A DNA stretch of 56,854 nt from assembly GCA_013288815.1 (NCBI GenBank), contig JABDBD010000016.1, positions 1-56,854 of the forward strand. Direction: 5' to 3'. The notes under the pieces were generated by a model. That model saw only the letters and a program-made list of their open reading frames with translations, had not been told where the DNA came from and searched no databases. This DNA comes from Gammaproteobacteria bacterium. GTDB lineage: Bacteria; Pseudomonadota; Gammaproteobacteria; DSM-16500. The position numbers were made by a program, and so were the translations under genes. Positions 28,536-37,319 of the stretch are shown piece after piece; within the stretch, counting starts at the first letter, position 1; each line of letters starts with the position of its first letter.

Positions 28536-30020
28536 ATGCGAGAAAAGCACTTGGATAAAATAATTGGAAGACATTCAGAAAAAACTGAATTAGATGAGGC
28601 GCTTAATTCAAACAGCGCGGAGCTAATAGCAATCTATGGTAGGAGACGTGTTGGGAAAACTTATCTTATAAAAAACCTTTTTCAGTCAAAAAAATGTGTG
28701 TTTTTTCAGATGACCGGTATATATAAAGGATCACTAGCTAAACAACTTGCTCGATTTGGTAAGGAGGTGGGTGACACTTTCTATAGCGGAGCATCAATAA
28801 AATCACCTTCAAATTGGATGGATGCATTCGATGAGCTAACACGTGCAGTAGATCAATTACCAAAAAATAAAAAAGTTGTTGTATTTTTTGATGAGTTACC
28901 ATGGATGTCTACTCGCAAATCAGGCGTAATTTCTGCATTAGAGTATTTTTGGAATAGGTACTGGGTTAATGATAAAAGAATTAAACTCATTGTGTGTGGA
29001 TCAGCTGCTTCATGGATAATAAAGAACATAATTAAAAATAAAGGTGGGCTTCATAATAGAGTCACTCGAAAGATTAGATTACTTCCATTTAATTTACATG
29101 AAACGTTTTTATACTTAAAACATGTCGGGTATCAATGCAATTATCAACAGACAGTAAAATTATATATGGCTATAGGTGGGATCCCGTTTTATTTAAATCA
29201 AATTAAAAAGAATTATTCTGTAGATCATAATATTGATAATTTATTTTTTAATTCAAATGGGATTCTGTTTGATGAATTTGACGAAGTATTTTCATCACTA
29301 TTCGACCATTCTGAACAATATAAAGAGCTCGTTACTCTAATTGGTACCCATAAAGATGGCATTAAAAGAAGCGAAATAGATGAGCGAAATAAATTGACAG
29401 GAAGGGGCGGGCGATTAACCAAAAGATTAGAAGACTTGGAACATGCCGGCTTTATTACGAGTTATGTTCCGTTTGAGCATAAAAAATTAGGTATTTTTTA
29501 CAGAATTAGCGATGAGTACTGTTACTTTTATCTCAAATGGATCGTTCCAATAAAGAGACAGCTAAAACAGAATAAATCAACAAGGTATTGGAGGAGCGTA
29601 ATTAATACGCCAGGATACTTTGGCTGGTTAGGATATGTTTTTGAAAATATTTGCTATAAACATATTTCACAAATCAAGAAATCGTTAAATATAGGAGAAA
29701 ATAGTCTGGCCTCACCTTGGCGATATGTGCCTCGTCATGATGCAAATGAAAAAGGTGTACAAATCGATTTATTATTTGATCGAGATGATAAGGCCATCAC
29801 TATATGTGAAATTAAATATACTGATAAGCCATTTGCTATCGACAAGTCATATGCTGACAAATTGAAACAAAAAATTGAAGTATTTAGAAAAGTTATACGT
29901 ACTGATAAGCAAATATTTTTGACGATGATATCTGCAACCGGGCTTAAAAAAACAAATTATATGAAAGAAATGGTTGATGGAATTGTGATGTTAGACGATC
30001 TTTTTGGGAAGGATGAATAA
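28536..30020 (+). CDS. AAA ATPase with C-terminal DUF234/PD-(D/E)XK domain (copy 1)
   Basis: A 494-residue protein of the archaeal-type ATPase_2 + DUF234 family. The P-loop GRRRVGKT is at residues 35-42, the Walker B region VVVFFDELPWM near 116-126, and a sensor-like CGSAASW near 155. A winged-helix-like segment RGGRLTKRLEDLEHAGFI follows near 290. The C-terminal domain has QIDLLFD and then CEIKY, the D...ExK core of PD-(D/E)XK nucleases. No ribosome site is visible before the ATG, which lies four bases after a perfect palindrome; a TTG at 28551 (before DKIIGR) is an alternative. The biochemical role of the family is not established; a nucleic-acid-directed or defence role is inference. It is paralogous to 37563-39008. 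Confidence 0.85.
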   Translation: MREKHLDKIIGRHSEKTELDEALNSNSAELIAIYGRRRVGKTYLIKNLFQSKKCVFFQMTGIYKGSLAKQLARFGKEVGDTFYSGASIKSPSNWMDAFDELTRAVDQLPKNKKVVVFFDELPWMSTRKSGVISALEYFWNRYWVNDKRIKLIVCGSAASWIIKNIIKNKGGLHNRVTRKIRLLPFNLHETFLYLKHVGYQCNYQQTVKLYMAIGGIPFYLNQIKKNYSVDHNIDNLFFNSNGILFDEFDEVFSSLFDHSEQYKELVTLIGTHKDGIKRSEIDERNKLTGRGGRLTKRLEDLEHAGFITSYVPFEHKKLGIFYRISDEYCYFYLKWIVPIKRQLKQNKSTRYWRSVINTPGYFGWLGYVFENICYKHISQIKKSLNIGENSLASPWRYVPRHDANEKGVQIDLLFDRDDKAITICEIKYTDKPFAIDKSYADKLKQKIEVFRKVIRTDKQIFLTMISATGLKKTNYMKEMVDGIVMLDDLFGKDE

Positions 30021-30044
30021 ATTTGTAATGAAATGAGAATGGCT

Positions 30045-30227
30045 TTATAGCGGAATCCTATCGAGTCTGCGTTTAAGATCGAGTATCTGTTGTCTAGCAA
30101 GGCGCAGGGTTACGAAAAATAGCGAGTTTAGCTATTCTAAATGAGCTGTTTTTCGTAACCTTGCAACGCAGCTAGGCGACATGAGGCGAAGCATCTTAAA
30201 CGCAGACTCGATAGGATTTCGCTATAA
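30045..30227. repeat. 183-bp palindromic element (copy 2)
   Basis: Outer 35-base arms (30045-30079 and 30193-30227, starting TTATAGCG, one mismatch) enclose inner arms GGTTACGAAAAATAGC (30108-30123) and its near-complement (30145-30160). Length and nested-arm design match the element at 12918-13099. It fills most of the gap between the ATPase gene and the nucleosidase-cupin gene. Confidence 0.85.
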
Positions 30228-30302
30228 CTGCTATTCCAGAGCTTGGTTTCAAGAGTGCTTTGGCTCGATAGCTTTTGCCCTATGGATTGTCGTTAAACAA
30301 AA

Positions 30303-31712
30303 TTAAATAAGTTTGGCATTATAAATATCATGACTATTTTTAAAATTTTGTTCATGACTGGAGTCGCGAGTAAGTTTCATTATAAGAGAAGCGTGTTGAG
30401 GAAATTGTTCAGTTAAGGCGTTTCTATCCGCAAGTTTAAAATCCTTAAATTCAAATCCTGGATTAACTGTACATCCAACTAAACAATATGAAGTTTTATC
30501 AATAAGCTCTGCCGCAAACCAGTCGCCCATAGTGATAGCAACTTGATATGAAGCATCTGGATTGTCAAAAGGATTTCCTAGTACATGCGAGCTAAGGTTT
30601 CCTTTTTTGTCGATTACATAAATTTTTATGGAAGAGCCTGTGTAAAAGTGCCAAAGTTCGTCTGATTTTAGGCTATGCCAGGCTGAGAAGTCAGTATTTT
30701 TTAAAAGATAATAAATAGACGTTCCTGCATTACGATGCTCGTCATCATAAATATTTTTATCTACAGATTTAACCAAATTTTTTGATTGGAAGCTTCTCGC
30801 ATAATAACCCCCTTCCGGATGTGGTTGCAAATTGAATTTTTTAATAAGCTTTGCAACTTGATTTTCTGCTTCCGGTCTTATTTTAGGTTTTTGTGATGTA
30901 AGATATTTATTATCTAAGAGAAGGGAATCTAATATCTTCAAAAGAACTTTTGCAGCAGCTTCTGCGCTGCCTTTAACATCAGATTCATGGATTTGATCAT
31001 CGCTACCATCGTGGTTGAGAATATTGCTTATTCCACGCACTGCAATTACTCGCGCTTTTAGTAGCCAAGCAATTTGATAGAAGGCTGATGTTTCCATGTC
31101 AATGCAATATGGATTTTCAGCCTTTATTTTTTCAAATAATTCTTTGGGGGCAGGAAAAGCATTGGAGCTGACTACGGTGCCTTTGTGTATTCTGACATCA
31201 GGAATGTCAATACTATTTGCAATTTGAAGCAAGTCCTCATCGGCTGAGTACGTCTGTGATAAAGGTTGTTTTTTCAGTGGATGTATAAGGCAAGTTTCGA
31301 AAGGTGTATTCTTGATTAGTTTAAAAATTTCTTGAGTTTCGGCTTCAAACGCATTTTCCACGATAACAACATCACGAAGTTTTAACTCTGGTTTTATGCT
31401 GCCTGCAGTTCCTGAAATTAAAATATAGTCAGGAGAAAAATAATGATGAATAAGTGTCATTATGCTAGACGCAAATGTTGTCCCCAAGCCTGTAAAGGTA
31501 ACAAGAATTTTTTTATTTCTATATTCATAAATCCTCAATTCAAATCCGTTCACATTAATACTTTCAAAAGTTGTTTGTGAGAAAGTATTTTTAAAAAAAT
31601 CCAATTCCTCTGGCATAGCAGATAAAATAGCGAAATCTACTTTCTTAGTGTGTTGCTTAGGTGTTTCAATTGAAGGATTAAGTCTTGAGCTAACTGTTGT
31701 GTTTGTAAACAT
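30303..31712 (-). CDS. nucleosidase-cupin fusion: MTA/SAH-nucleosidase-like domain plus Cupin_5 (DUF985)
   Basis: A 469-residue two-domain protein. Residues ~25-265 are a phosphorylase/MTAN-type domain: SAMPEE (31-36), GTAGS near 101 and DMETSAFYQIAW near 205. Residues ~285-450 are a Cupin_5/DUF985 domain: HPEGGYYARSF near 298, SIYYLL, WHSLKSDELWHFYTG, VGCTVNPGFEF and the family-typical ending FPQHASLIMKLTRD. The position normally occupied by the catalytic Asp of MTAN ('ISD') reads ISN at 228-230, so nucleosidase activity or base preference may differ. It overlaps the start of the upstream membrane-protein gene by 23 bases on the same strand. Confidence 0.8.
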   Translation of the reverse strand: MFTNTTVSSRLNPSIETPKQHTKKVDFAILSAMPEELDFFKNTFSQTTFESINVNGFELRIYEYRNKKILVTFTGLGTTFASSIMTLIHHYFSPDYILISGTAGSIKPELKLRDVVIVENAFEAETQEIFKLIKNTPFETCLIHPLKKQPLSQTYSADEDLLQIANSIDIPDVRIHKGTVVSSNAFPAPKELFEKIKAENPYCIDMETSAFYQIAWLLKARVIAVRGISNILNHDGSDDQIHESDVKGSAEAAAKVLLKILDSLLLDNKYLTSQKPKIRPEAENQVAKLIKKFNLQPHPEGGYYARSFQSKNLVKSVDKNIYDDEHRNAGTSIYYLLKNTDFSAWHSLKSDELWHFYTGSSIKIYVIDKKGNLSSHVLGNPFDNPDASYQVAITMGDWFAAELIDKTSYCLVGCTVNPGFEFKDFKLADRNALTEQFPQHASLIMKLTRDSSHEQNFKNSHDIYNAKLI

Positions 31713-32082
31713 ATGTCTTCCTGTCGCGTGAATTATTTAAAGAAAAAAGGGTTAAAATTAGTATTGTGATCATAGACATCGATATTTTCACTGTTTTTTT
31801 TAGAAATTTTGCTGTTAATGCGGCAGGTATAACTAGAACGAGAGCATATGCTATTTCGCAGTAATAAGTAGATTTAAACATGATCCATGACTTTATCAGG
31901 CCAATTTCTTTTCCTGAGAAACCAATCGTAACAATTATTGTAACTAATAGAAAACCGCTGATAAGTGTAGAGAAAATGCTTCTAAGCCAAAATAATTTTC
32001 CTTCCATGTTGTATCCATAAACCTCGGTAATTACATCGCCAAGCACCTTGTTTGGAAAGATATCGTGAGCTGAATTGAGCAT
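31690..32082 (-). CDS. small membrane protein of unknown function, possibly 5'-truncated
   Basis: A 130-residue protein with three hydrophobic helices (around residues 30-55, 72-94 and 97-113) and a basic tail. The same frame stays open upstream to about 32226 and reads like coding sequence (LQKKLIEKFHPFDAVKLGSI...) but has no ATG, GTG or TTG there, which suggests that the natural start was lost and the ATG at 32082 is a fallback. It overlaps the nucleosidase-cupin gene by 23 bases and shares its orientation, so the two may work together. I recognise no family. Confidence 0.5.
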   Translation of the reverse strand: MLNSAHDIFPNKVLGDVITEVYGYNMEGKLFWLRSIFSTLISGFLLVTIIVTIGFSGKEIGLIKSWIMFKSTYYCEIAYALVLVIPAALTAKFLKKTVKISMSMITILILTLFSLNNSRDRKTYVYKHNS

Positions 32083-32304
32083 GACGTTTTTAATTTGATC
32101 AAATTTTTGTTTTCTTTTATGTTCACTTAGTTCAAGAATAATATCTTTGAATGCGATTGATCCAAGTTTTACGGCATCAAATGGGTGAAACTTTTCGATT
32201 AATTTTTTTTGTAAAGAAGTGCTGGTAATGGAATTTCTCTATTATCTTGTTGTCCTCGTGCTCTATTCTGGTTGCTTAGGAGCGTGCACAAAATAACGTT
32301 TATA

Positions 32305-32424
32305 TCTATTCTATAAAATGCAATTTTATTTCATAGAAATTTAAAAATTCATGTTTTATCATATGGTTGTATTTATATACATTTAGTGAAATCTATTCTA
32401 TAATCTATTCTATAGTCGATTCTG
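32305..32424 (+). promoter_or_regulatory. hipH-type gene promoter with 12-base direct repeats
   Basis: The word TCTATTCTATAA occurs at 32305-32316 and 32392-32403, TCTATTCTATAG at 32404-32415, and a decayed TCGATTCT follows at 32416. The last three are in perfect 12-base register and cover a TATAAT (-10) at 32399-32404; TATACA at 32376-32381 is a possible -35 with a 17-base spacer. Probably an autoregulatory operator bound by the HTH domain of the downstream protein. The 32083-32436 gap otherwise holds only the open frame noted for the membrane protein. Confidence 0.65.
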
Positions 32425-32436
32425 CTGAGAACTCGA

Positions 32437-33804
32437 ATGAGCCGAAAAAATCTTGATAAAAGCGCATTACAAATAGAAATTTTAACTCATCTGCGCCGAA
32501 ACGGTGCCACTACGCTTAGTTCCATGCGCGATAAATTTTTAATAAGCCAACCTTCTTTATCTCGCATTTTATCAAGCTTGAAAGCAGACGTTCTCGTCAT
32601 AGGGAAAGCCCGAGAAACAAGATACGCTGCCCTTCGAAAAATAGATAATTGCTCTGAATTTCCGGTTTATGAAATACTAAATAATGGAAATAGTCGACAC
32701 TTAGGAATTCTATATGCCATATATCCGCAAGGATTTTATTTTTTAACAAAGACACATGATGCGATCTCATCACTTTTTCCTGATATACCTTATTTTTTAA
32801 ATGACATTCGACCAGCAGGCTATCTTGGCCGCTTAATTCCATTGCAGAATCAGGATCTTAATCTTCCTAAAGATATTCAGTTATGGACTGCTGATCATTG
32901 CTTAAAATATTTATCCATTCGCGGTTGGAATACTGTCGGAAATTTAATTGTGGGCGAAAAGGCTTTTCAACTGTATTTGAAAAATTGCCAAAACCCACAG
33001 CATGCTATCAATGGGAAAAATCGAAAAAAACAATATCCACTATATGCAACTGAAATCCTTTCAATGGGTGATCCTGGTTCTTCTGCGGGCGGTGAGCATC
33101 CCAAATTTACGACGATTCTTTTGCCTGAAAATCAACACGTTTTAGTTAAATTTTCTCCTCCCGCCAACACAGATATTGGGATAAGAATTGCTGACTTATT
33201 GATTTGCGAATACATTGCGTTGCGCGTGCTAAAAAAACATGGTCAAGACGCAGCTGATGCAGAAATCATTTTGCAGGATAACAAGGTTTTTTTAGAGGTA
33301 AAAAGATTTGATAGGATGGGTAAATTTTCTCGTCGTGGATTAATTTCGCTTGGATCATTAGACGCTGAATTTTCGGGTGTTTTAAGTTCATGGAGTGAGA
33401 CATCGATAGAATTGGCAAAAAATAAAATTATTCCTGAAGATCTTTTAGAAAAAATTCGTTTCCGTGAACTGTTTGGCGAATACATCGCAAACAATGATAT
33501 GCATTCTTTTAATCTATCATTTATTACGCAAGGACAGCGAGTCATTGATTTAGCACCAACGTATGATATGACATGCATGTTATTTATGCCGAGAAATTAT
33601 CAAATTATTCCAATTGAATTTAAGCCGCCCTTGCCATTAGTAGCAGATAAAAAAATATGGAAAAATGTTTATCTTGCTGCTATTGAATTTTGGAAAGAAG
33701 TTCTAAAAGATGATCGCATTTCATCTTCGTTTAAGGTGATTGCAAAAAAATGCAAAGACAAAATAACTGATCTAAAAGAGCTAGCTGCTCTGTTACCAAA
33801 ATAA
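32437..33804 (+). CDS. yjjJ: HipA-family kinase-like protein with N-terminal winged HTH (YjjJ/HipH type)
   Basis: A 455-residue single-gene relative of HipA. Residues 5-70 are a winged helix (IEILTHLRRNGATTLSSM, then ISQPSLSRILSSL), replacing the separate HipB partner, exactly as in E. coli YjjJ (HipH). The kinase core follows: HPKFTTILLPENQHVLVKFSP, the FLEVKRFDR motif, the catalytic loop ANNDMHSFNLSF near residue 355 and the DFG-like DLAPTYDM. No antitoxin gene is adjacent, and the next gene is convergent. YjjJ-type proteins are regarded as orphan toxins; activity here is inferred from the intact motifs. No strong ribosome site precedes the ATG. Confidence 0.85.
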   Translation: MSRKNLDKSALQIEILTHLRRNGATTLSSMRDKFLISQPSLSRILSSLKADVLVIGKARETRYAALRKIDNCSEFPVYEILNNGNSRHLGILYAIYPQGFYFLTKTHDAISSLFPDIPYFLNDIRPAGYLGRLIPLQNQDLNLPKDIQLWTADHCLKYLSIRGWNTVGNLIVGEKAFQLYLKNCQNPQHAINGKNRKKQYPLYATEILSMGDPGSSAGGEHPKFTTILLPENQHVLVKFSPPANTDIGIRIADLLICEYIALRVLKKHGQDAADAEIILQDNKVFLEVKRFDRMGKFSRRGLISLGSLDAEFSGVLSSWSETSIELAKNKIIPEDLLEKIRFRELFGEYIANNDMHSFNLSFITQGQRVIDLAPTYDMTCMLFMPRNYQIIPIEFKPPLPLVADKKIWKNVYLAAIEFWKEVLKDDRISSSFKVIAKKCKDKITDLKELAALLPK

Positions 33805-33832
33805 AGCGACATTACGCCATGACATATCCGGG

Positions 33833-36073
33833 TTAGTTAGCTCTGAGGCCATTTCTTGAAATCGGTTCTGAAATCGCATCAGGTTTATCTGGTTTTTCTT
33901 CTATTTCTGCTTTATTTTGATTTAAATTACATTCAACTTGTTGAACAATGATCGCCCTGATTTTTTCTTCAGGCAAGTCAATGTTGCATTCTTTTAAAAG
34001 CGTACGTAATTTTTTAACATCAGCTAGATCGTCATCACTATTAAGATTTTTTAAAAAGAGGGATGTTTCTTCTATTTTCGCCATGATGTTACTGTTAGGC
34101 TGCAGCATTCTATGTACATACTGAATGTGCGTCATGGTATCGACATAATGACAAATAATAGGACCTAACTCTTCGCGAAGTTTTGCTTGCTCAATAGCTT
34201 GTTTTGCTAATTTTTCGATAAATGTTGAGTCAATTGGTTGGGTATCCTTTTTTTTCATCTCATTAATCATCTCAATGGAATGGTTAAAGAAACCTCTATC
34301 TAACTTCCGTTGCTTTATCTTTACGTTTATTTCATGTTTTCTATCTTTTATACTATTTTTGATGCAGTTTGTTAATTCCTGGGCAAGATCTTGAATGGGT
34401 TTAGGATGAAGGTAAGCTTTAGCAATGATATTTGCAAGTGCATTCATTGTATTGTCAGATAATACTTGCTTGGTGTCTTGATAAAATTTATTTAAAGGAT
34501 AGGCGAAAAATCTAATATTTTTTTTAGCCATATAGGAGAGTAGCATTTCTTTTTTTTCTGCAATGATATGTTCGAAAATATAAGTTGGTTTCTTAAAGTT
34601 GCTCAGGATGACCTTCTCATATTGGGAAGAGGGAACGTCGTTTGGGTTTGATCTTCTTGCCTGCATTAAATTATTTAGTAAATCATTATCAACATCTATT
34701 TTTATAGCTCGGTTTATGCTGTCTATGTAATAAACTTCAGGTGGATTTTTATCTATAAAAATGTGATTGTATGGACAGCGTTTTTTTATTTCATCAGTTA
34801 TTTCACTAGCAACAAGATAAGCCTGATCATATAGGTTTATTATATGCTGAATCTGTTCTATGAACTCTTCTTCAAAAAGCTGCAGTAATTCACGATGAAT
34901 TAAAGGGGTTACATCGATAAGCATATGTTTATCTATTCGTTTTGCATAAATTTCTTGAATTTCTGTTCTGCAAGAGCGAAGTTGAGGATTTATTTCTTGA
35001 TGGATGGCGAGCTCAGCATCATACCTACGCATTAAGTTTTGTAAATCAGGATCATTTTCTAACGATGCATGAAATATTTCTGGCTCTTGTTTTTTAAAAT
35101 ATGTGAAAAGGTTAGGAAGAAAGTTGAATCTAATATGATAATCAATATCAAGGCCGCCATCAAGCCAGTGATCATGCCAAATGCTTTTCTTTGCAGAGCT
35201 ATATTTGTCAGGCTCAAGCTCAAAGTTTAAATCTGAGCAGGATGGCAGCTCTATAGCTTTGGTATAGTTACCTGCCTTTTCTACCAATTCTTTCTTTTGC
35301 AGCACCACTTCAACCGCATTCAATTCTTGTGGTTTTAGGCCTTCTACGGCAGGTAATCTTATTTCAGCGTATGTATATACGTTGTAGTCATATTCATCGT
35401 TCCATTTCTGCAAAGTATCTACGATACAGCCATTTAATTCCCATATTTTTTTATTTAACTCTGCAATAATTTGCCTGTGATGATTAAGCGGCAGTAAATT
35501 TATTTTTGAATAATTATCGAATGCAATCTGATATTCATCCCATAATTTTTTTAATGCTGGATTCTCTATCGTACCGTCTTTCCTCATTTTAGTTTCGCCA
35601 TATAACTGCAAATGTGTCAAGAGCTTGTTCTTTTCCAAATAGGCTAGTAGATTAGGCAGCAATTGAACTTGGTCTAGGCCTGTAAATGGGAGAACCCCGT
35701 TAGATTTGGTGTAGCTCCCTAGTTCATTATCCGTTATTATGCTTGCGTTTCTTAGAGTAACCTCCACTCCATTCATTTTTGTTATTTCCGGTATGTCTGG
35801 GAAAAGTTTAGCGACGATACGTTTATTTATTTCCCATATTATTTTATTTATAGCATCCTCACTCTTGCTTCGTTGCTGATACAAAGAAGCAAAAGGTTTC
35901 TCTTTCTCTGCAATTTTCTCTTCTCGAATTTCCTCCTGTTTTCTTGCACGTGCATCTGGTTTTTTAAACCCAGATAAAGCTAAGGCATATCTTTTTAATA
36001 AGTCTTTTTTACCTTTGAAGTGTTTTGAAATAGCATCAAAGTCTTCATTATCTTTATTAGTTTTTCTAAACAT
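33833..36073 (-). CDS. large helical protein with internal duplication, effector candidate
   Basis: I do not recognise the family. The 746-residue product is soluble and strongly charged, with a Lys/Glu-rich N-terminal helix (residues 38-60). It holds a tandem duplication: residues ~77-195 and ~203-366 share NGVEV/NAVEV, the LLPNLLAYLEK / FLPNLFTYFKK pair, and NPALKKLWDEY / DPDLQNLMRRY followed by an INLLP/INPQL ending. The C-terminal half is mainly helical. The tail (NKAEIEEKPDKPDAISEP...) is Glu-rich like Dot/Icm 'E-block' signals. ATG at 36073; GAGAGAG lies shortly upstream. A secreted effector is a reasonable guess but is not shown. Confidence 0.55.
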   Translation of the reverse strand: MFRKTNKDNEDFDAISKHFKGKKDLLKRYALALSGFKKPDARARKQEEIREEKIAEKEKPFASLYQQRSKSEDAINKIIWEINKRIVAKLFPDIPEITKMNGVEVTLRNASIITDNELGSYTKSNGVLPFTGLDQVQLLPNLLAYLEKNKLLTHLQLYGETKMRKDGTIENPALKKLWDEYQIAFDNYSKINLLPLNHHRQIIAELNKKIWELNGCIVDTLQKWNDEYDYNVYTYAEIRLPAVEGLKPQELNAVEVVLQKKELVEKAGNYTKAIELPSCSDLNFELEPDKYSSAKKSIWHDHWLDGGLDIDYHIRFNFLPNLFTYFKKQEPEIFHASLENDPDLQNLMRRYDAELAIHQEINPQLRSCRTEIQEIYAKRIDKHMLIDVTPLIHRELLQLFEEEFIEQIQHIINLYDQAYLVASEITDEIKKRCPYNHIFIDKNPPEVYYIDSINRAIKIDVDNDLLNNLMQARRSNPNDVPSSQYEKVILSNFKKPTYIFEHIIAEKKEMLLSYMAKKNIRFFAYPLNKFYQDTKQVLSDNTMNALANIIAKAYLHPKPIQDLAQELTNCIKNSIKDRKHEINVKIKQRKLDRGFFNHSIEMINEMKKKDTQPIDSTFIEKLAKQAIEQAKLREELGPIICHYVDTMTHIQYVHRMLQPNSNIMAKIEETSLFLKNLNSDDDLADVKKLRTLLKECNIDLPEEKIRAIIVQQVECNLNQNKAEIEEKPDKPDAISEPISRNGLRAN

Positions 36074-36222
36074 TGCTACCTCTCTCTCGTTAAGTTATGG
36101 CTTACAATTTATTAATGAGTTACTTAAAGTATATAGCTTAAAATTAGAATATTACCGAAGCTGGGCAAATAATTTATAACCCACTGTAAATATAACAACT
36201 TTTGATGTGAGTACGCCTTCAG

Positions 36223-37319
36223 GGCGTTGTTGCATAAATAGTCGCGAACCCGATTAAAATCAAAGACTTTGAAAAACCATAAAACTTCTAGTAGGATTTT
36301 TTTGCGAAGAAAAATCAATGGAAGGATTTTATGGCTAAAAAAAGACAATATCGTGTTCGCAACTGGTCCGAGTATAACAAAGGATTAGTAAATCGTGGAA
36401 GTCTGACTGTGTGGTTTGACGAAGAATCCATAGCCAATTGGCATAATACGAATCCCACAGGCGAGCGAGGACATCCGGTAATTTATTCAGACATGGCAAT
36501 ATGCTGTGCCTTGACGTTGCGCATTGTCTTCCGCCTCTCGCTACGTGCCACAAAGGGTTTTTTAAAATCATTAATTGGTTTGCTCAATTTACCCCTTACT
36601 ACGCCAGATTATTCGACATTGAGCCGACGACAGAAATCTGTTGTCATTCCTGCATGGACAGGTCAGAACAAAGAACCTCTGCATGTTGTTATTGACTCAA
36701 CAGGCATAAAAATTTATGGCGAAGGCGAATGGAAAATGCGCCAACATGGCAAGGAAAAAAGGCGCACCTGGAGGAAGTTACATGTTGCGGTAGATGAGAA
36801 AACAGGTGAAATAGTTGCAGCTTCTGTCACAGAAGCAAATGTGCATGACTGTGAACAACTTGAGGAGTTGCTCAAGCAGATTAAATTACCATTATCGCAA
36901 GTGACAGGAGATGGAGCTTACGATACCCATGATTGCTATGAAGCAGTTATTGAGAAAAAAGCGACGCCGTGTTTTCCGCCTCGTATAAATGCTGCAAAAC
37001 ATAAACCTACAGATGAGTCATGGAAATCACGTAATCGGGCTATTGGACAAGTAAGAAATAAAGGACTTAAGAAGTGGAAGGAGAAAAATAATTATCATCG
37101 ACGAAGTTTAGCTGAAACGATGATGTTCCGATTAAAAAAAATATTTGGGGCTCAGGCTTCTGGTCGACAGGTTGAAACACAATCTGTTGAGCTAACATTG
37201 CGTTGTCACGCCTTAAATAAAATGACCCAGCTAGGCATGCCTGTTTCAGTGAGAATATAGGCGCGATTTTTGCAAAAATGGGCTTCTTCGTCATAAATCA
37301 GTATTTATGCAACAACGCC
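36223..37319 (+). mobile_element. intact IS5-family (IS903 group) insertion sequence, 1,097 bp
   Basis: Perfect 18-bp terminal inverted repeats GGCGTTGTTGCATAAATA (36223-36240) and complement (37302-37319), flanked by an exact 9-bp target duplication CGCCTTCAG (36214-36222 and 37320-37328). The 9-bp duplication and the repeat ends fit the IS903 group of IS5. The perfect ends and duplication point to a recent insertion. Confidence 0.95.
36331..37260 (+). CDS. IS903-group transposase
   Basis: A 309-residue DDE transposase that cuts and reinserts the element. The catalytic residues are in VVIDSTGIKIYG (first Asp), GDGAYDT (second Asp) and RRSLAETMMFRLKK (Glu), with the YGEGEWKMRQHG and KRRTWRKLHVAVDE blocks characteristic of the IS903 group. 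Full length and uninterrupted. GGAAGG lies before the ATG. Confidence 0.96.
   Translation: MAKKRQYRVRNWSEYNKGLVNRGSLTVWFDEESIANWHNTNPTGERGHPVIYSDMAICCALTLRIVFRLSLRATKGFLKSLIGLLNLPLTTPDYSTLSRRQKSVVIPAWTGQNKEPLHVVIDSTGIKIYGEGEWKMRQHGKEKRRTWRKLHVAVDEKTGEIVAASVTEANVHDCEQLEELLKQIKLPLSQVTGDGAYDTHDCYEAVIEKKATPCFPPRINAAKHKPTDESWKSRNRAIGQVRNKGLKKWKEKNNYHRRSLAETMMFRLKKIFGAQASGRQVETQSVELTLRCHALNKMTQLGMPVSVRI

Noticed and set aside
33243-33578. 111-codon antisense frame in the HipA-like gene
   Set aside because: Antisense to the conserved kinase motifs, which fully explain the sequence.
36124-36348. 74-codon minus-strand frame at the left IS end
   Set aside because: It crosses the IS boundary and the terminal repeat, so it is created by the insertion.
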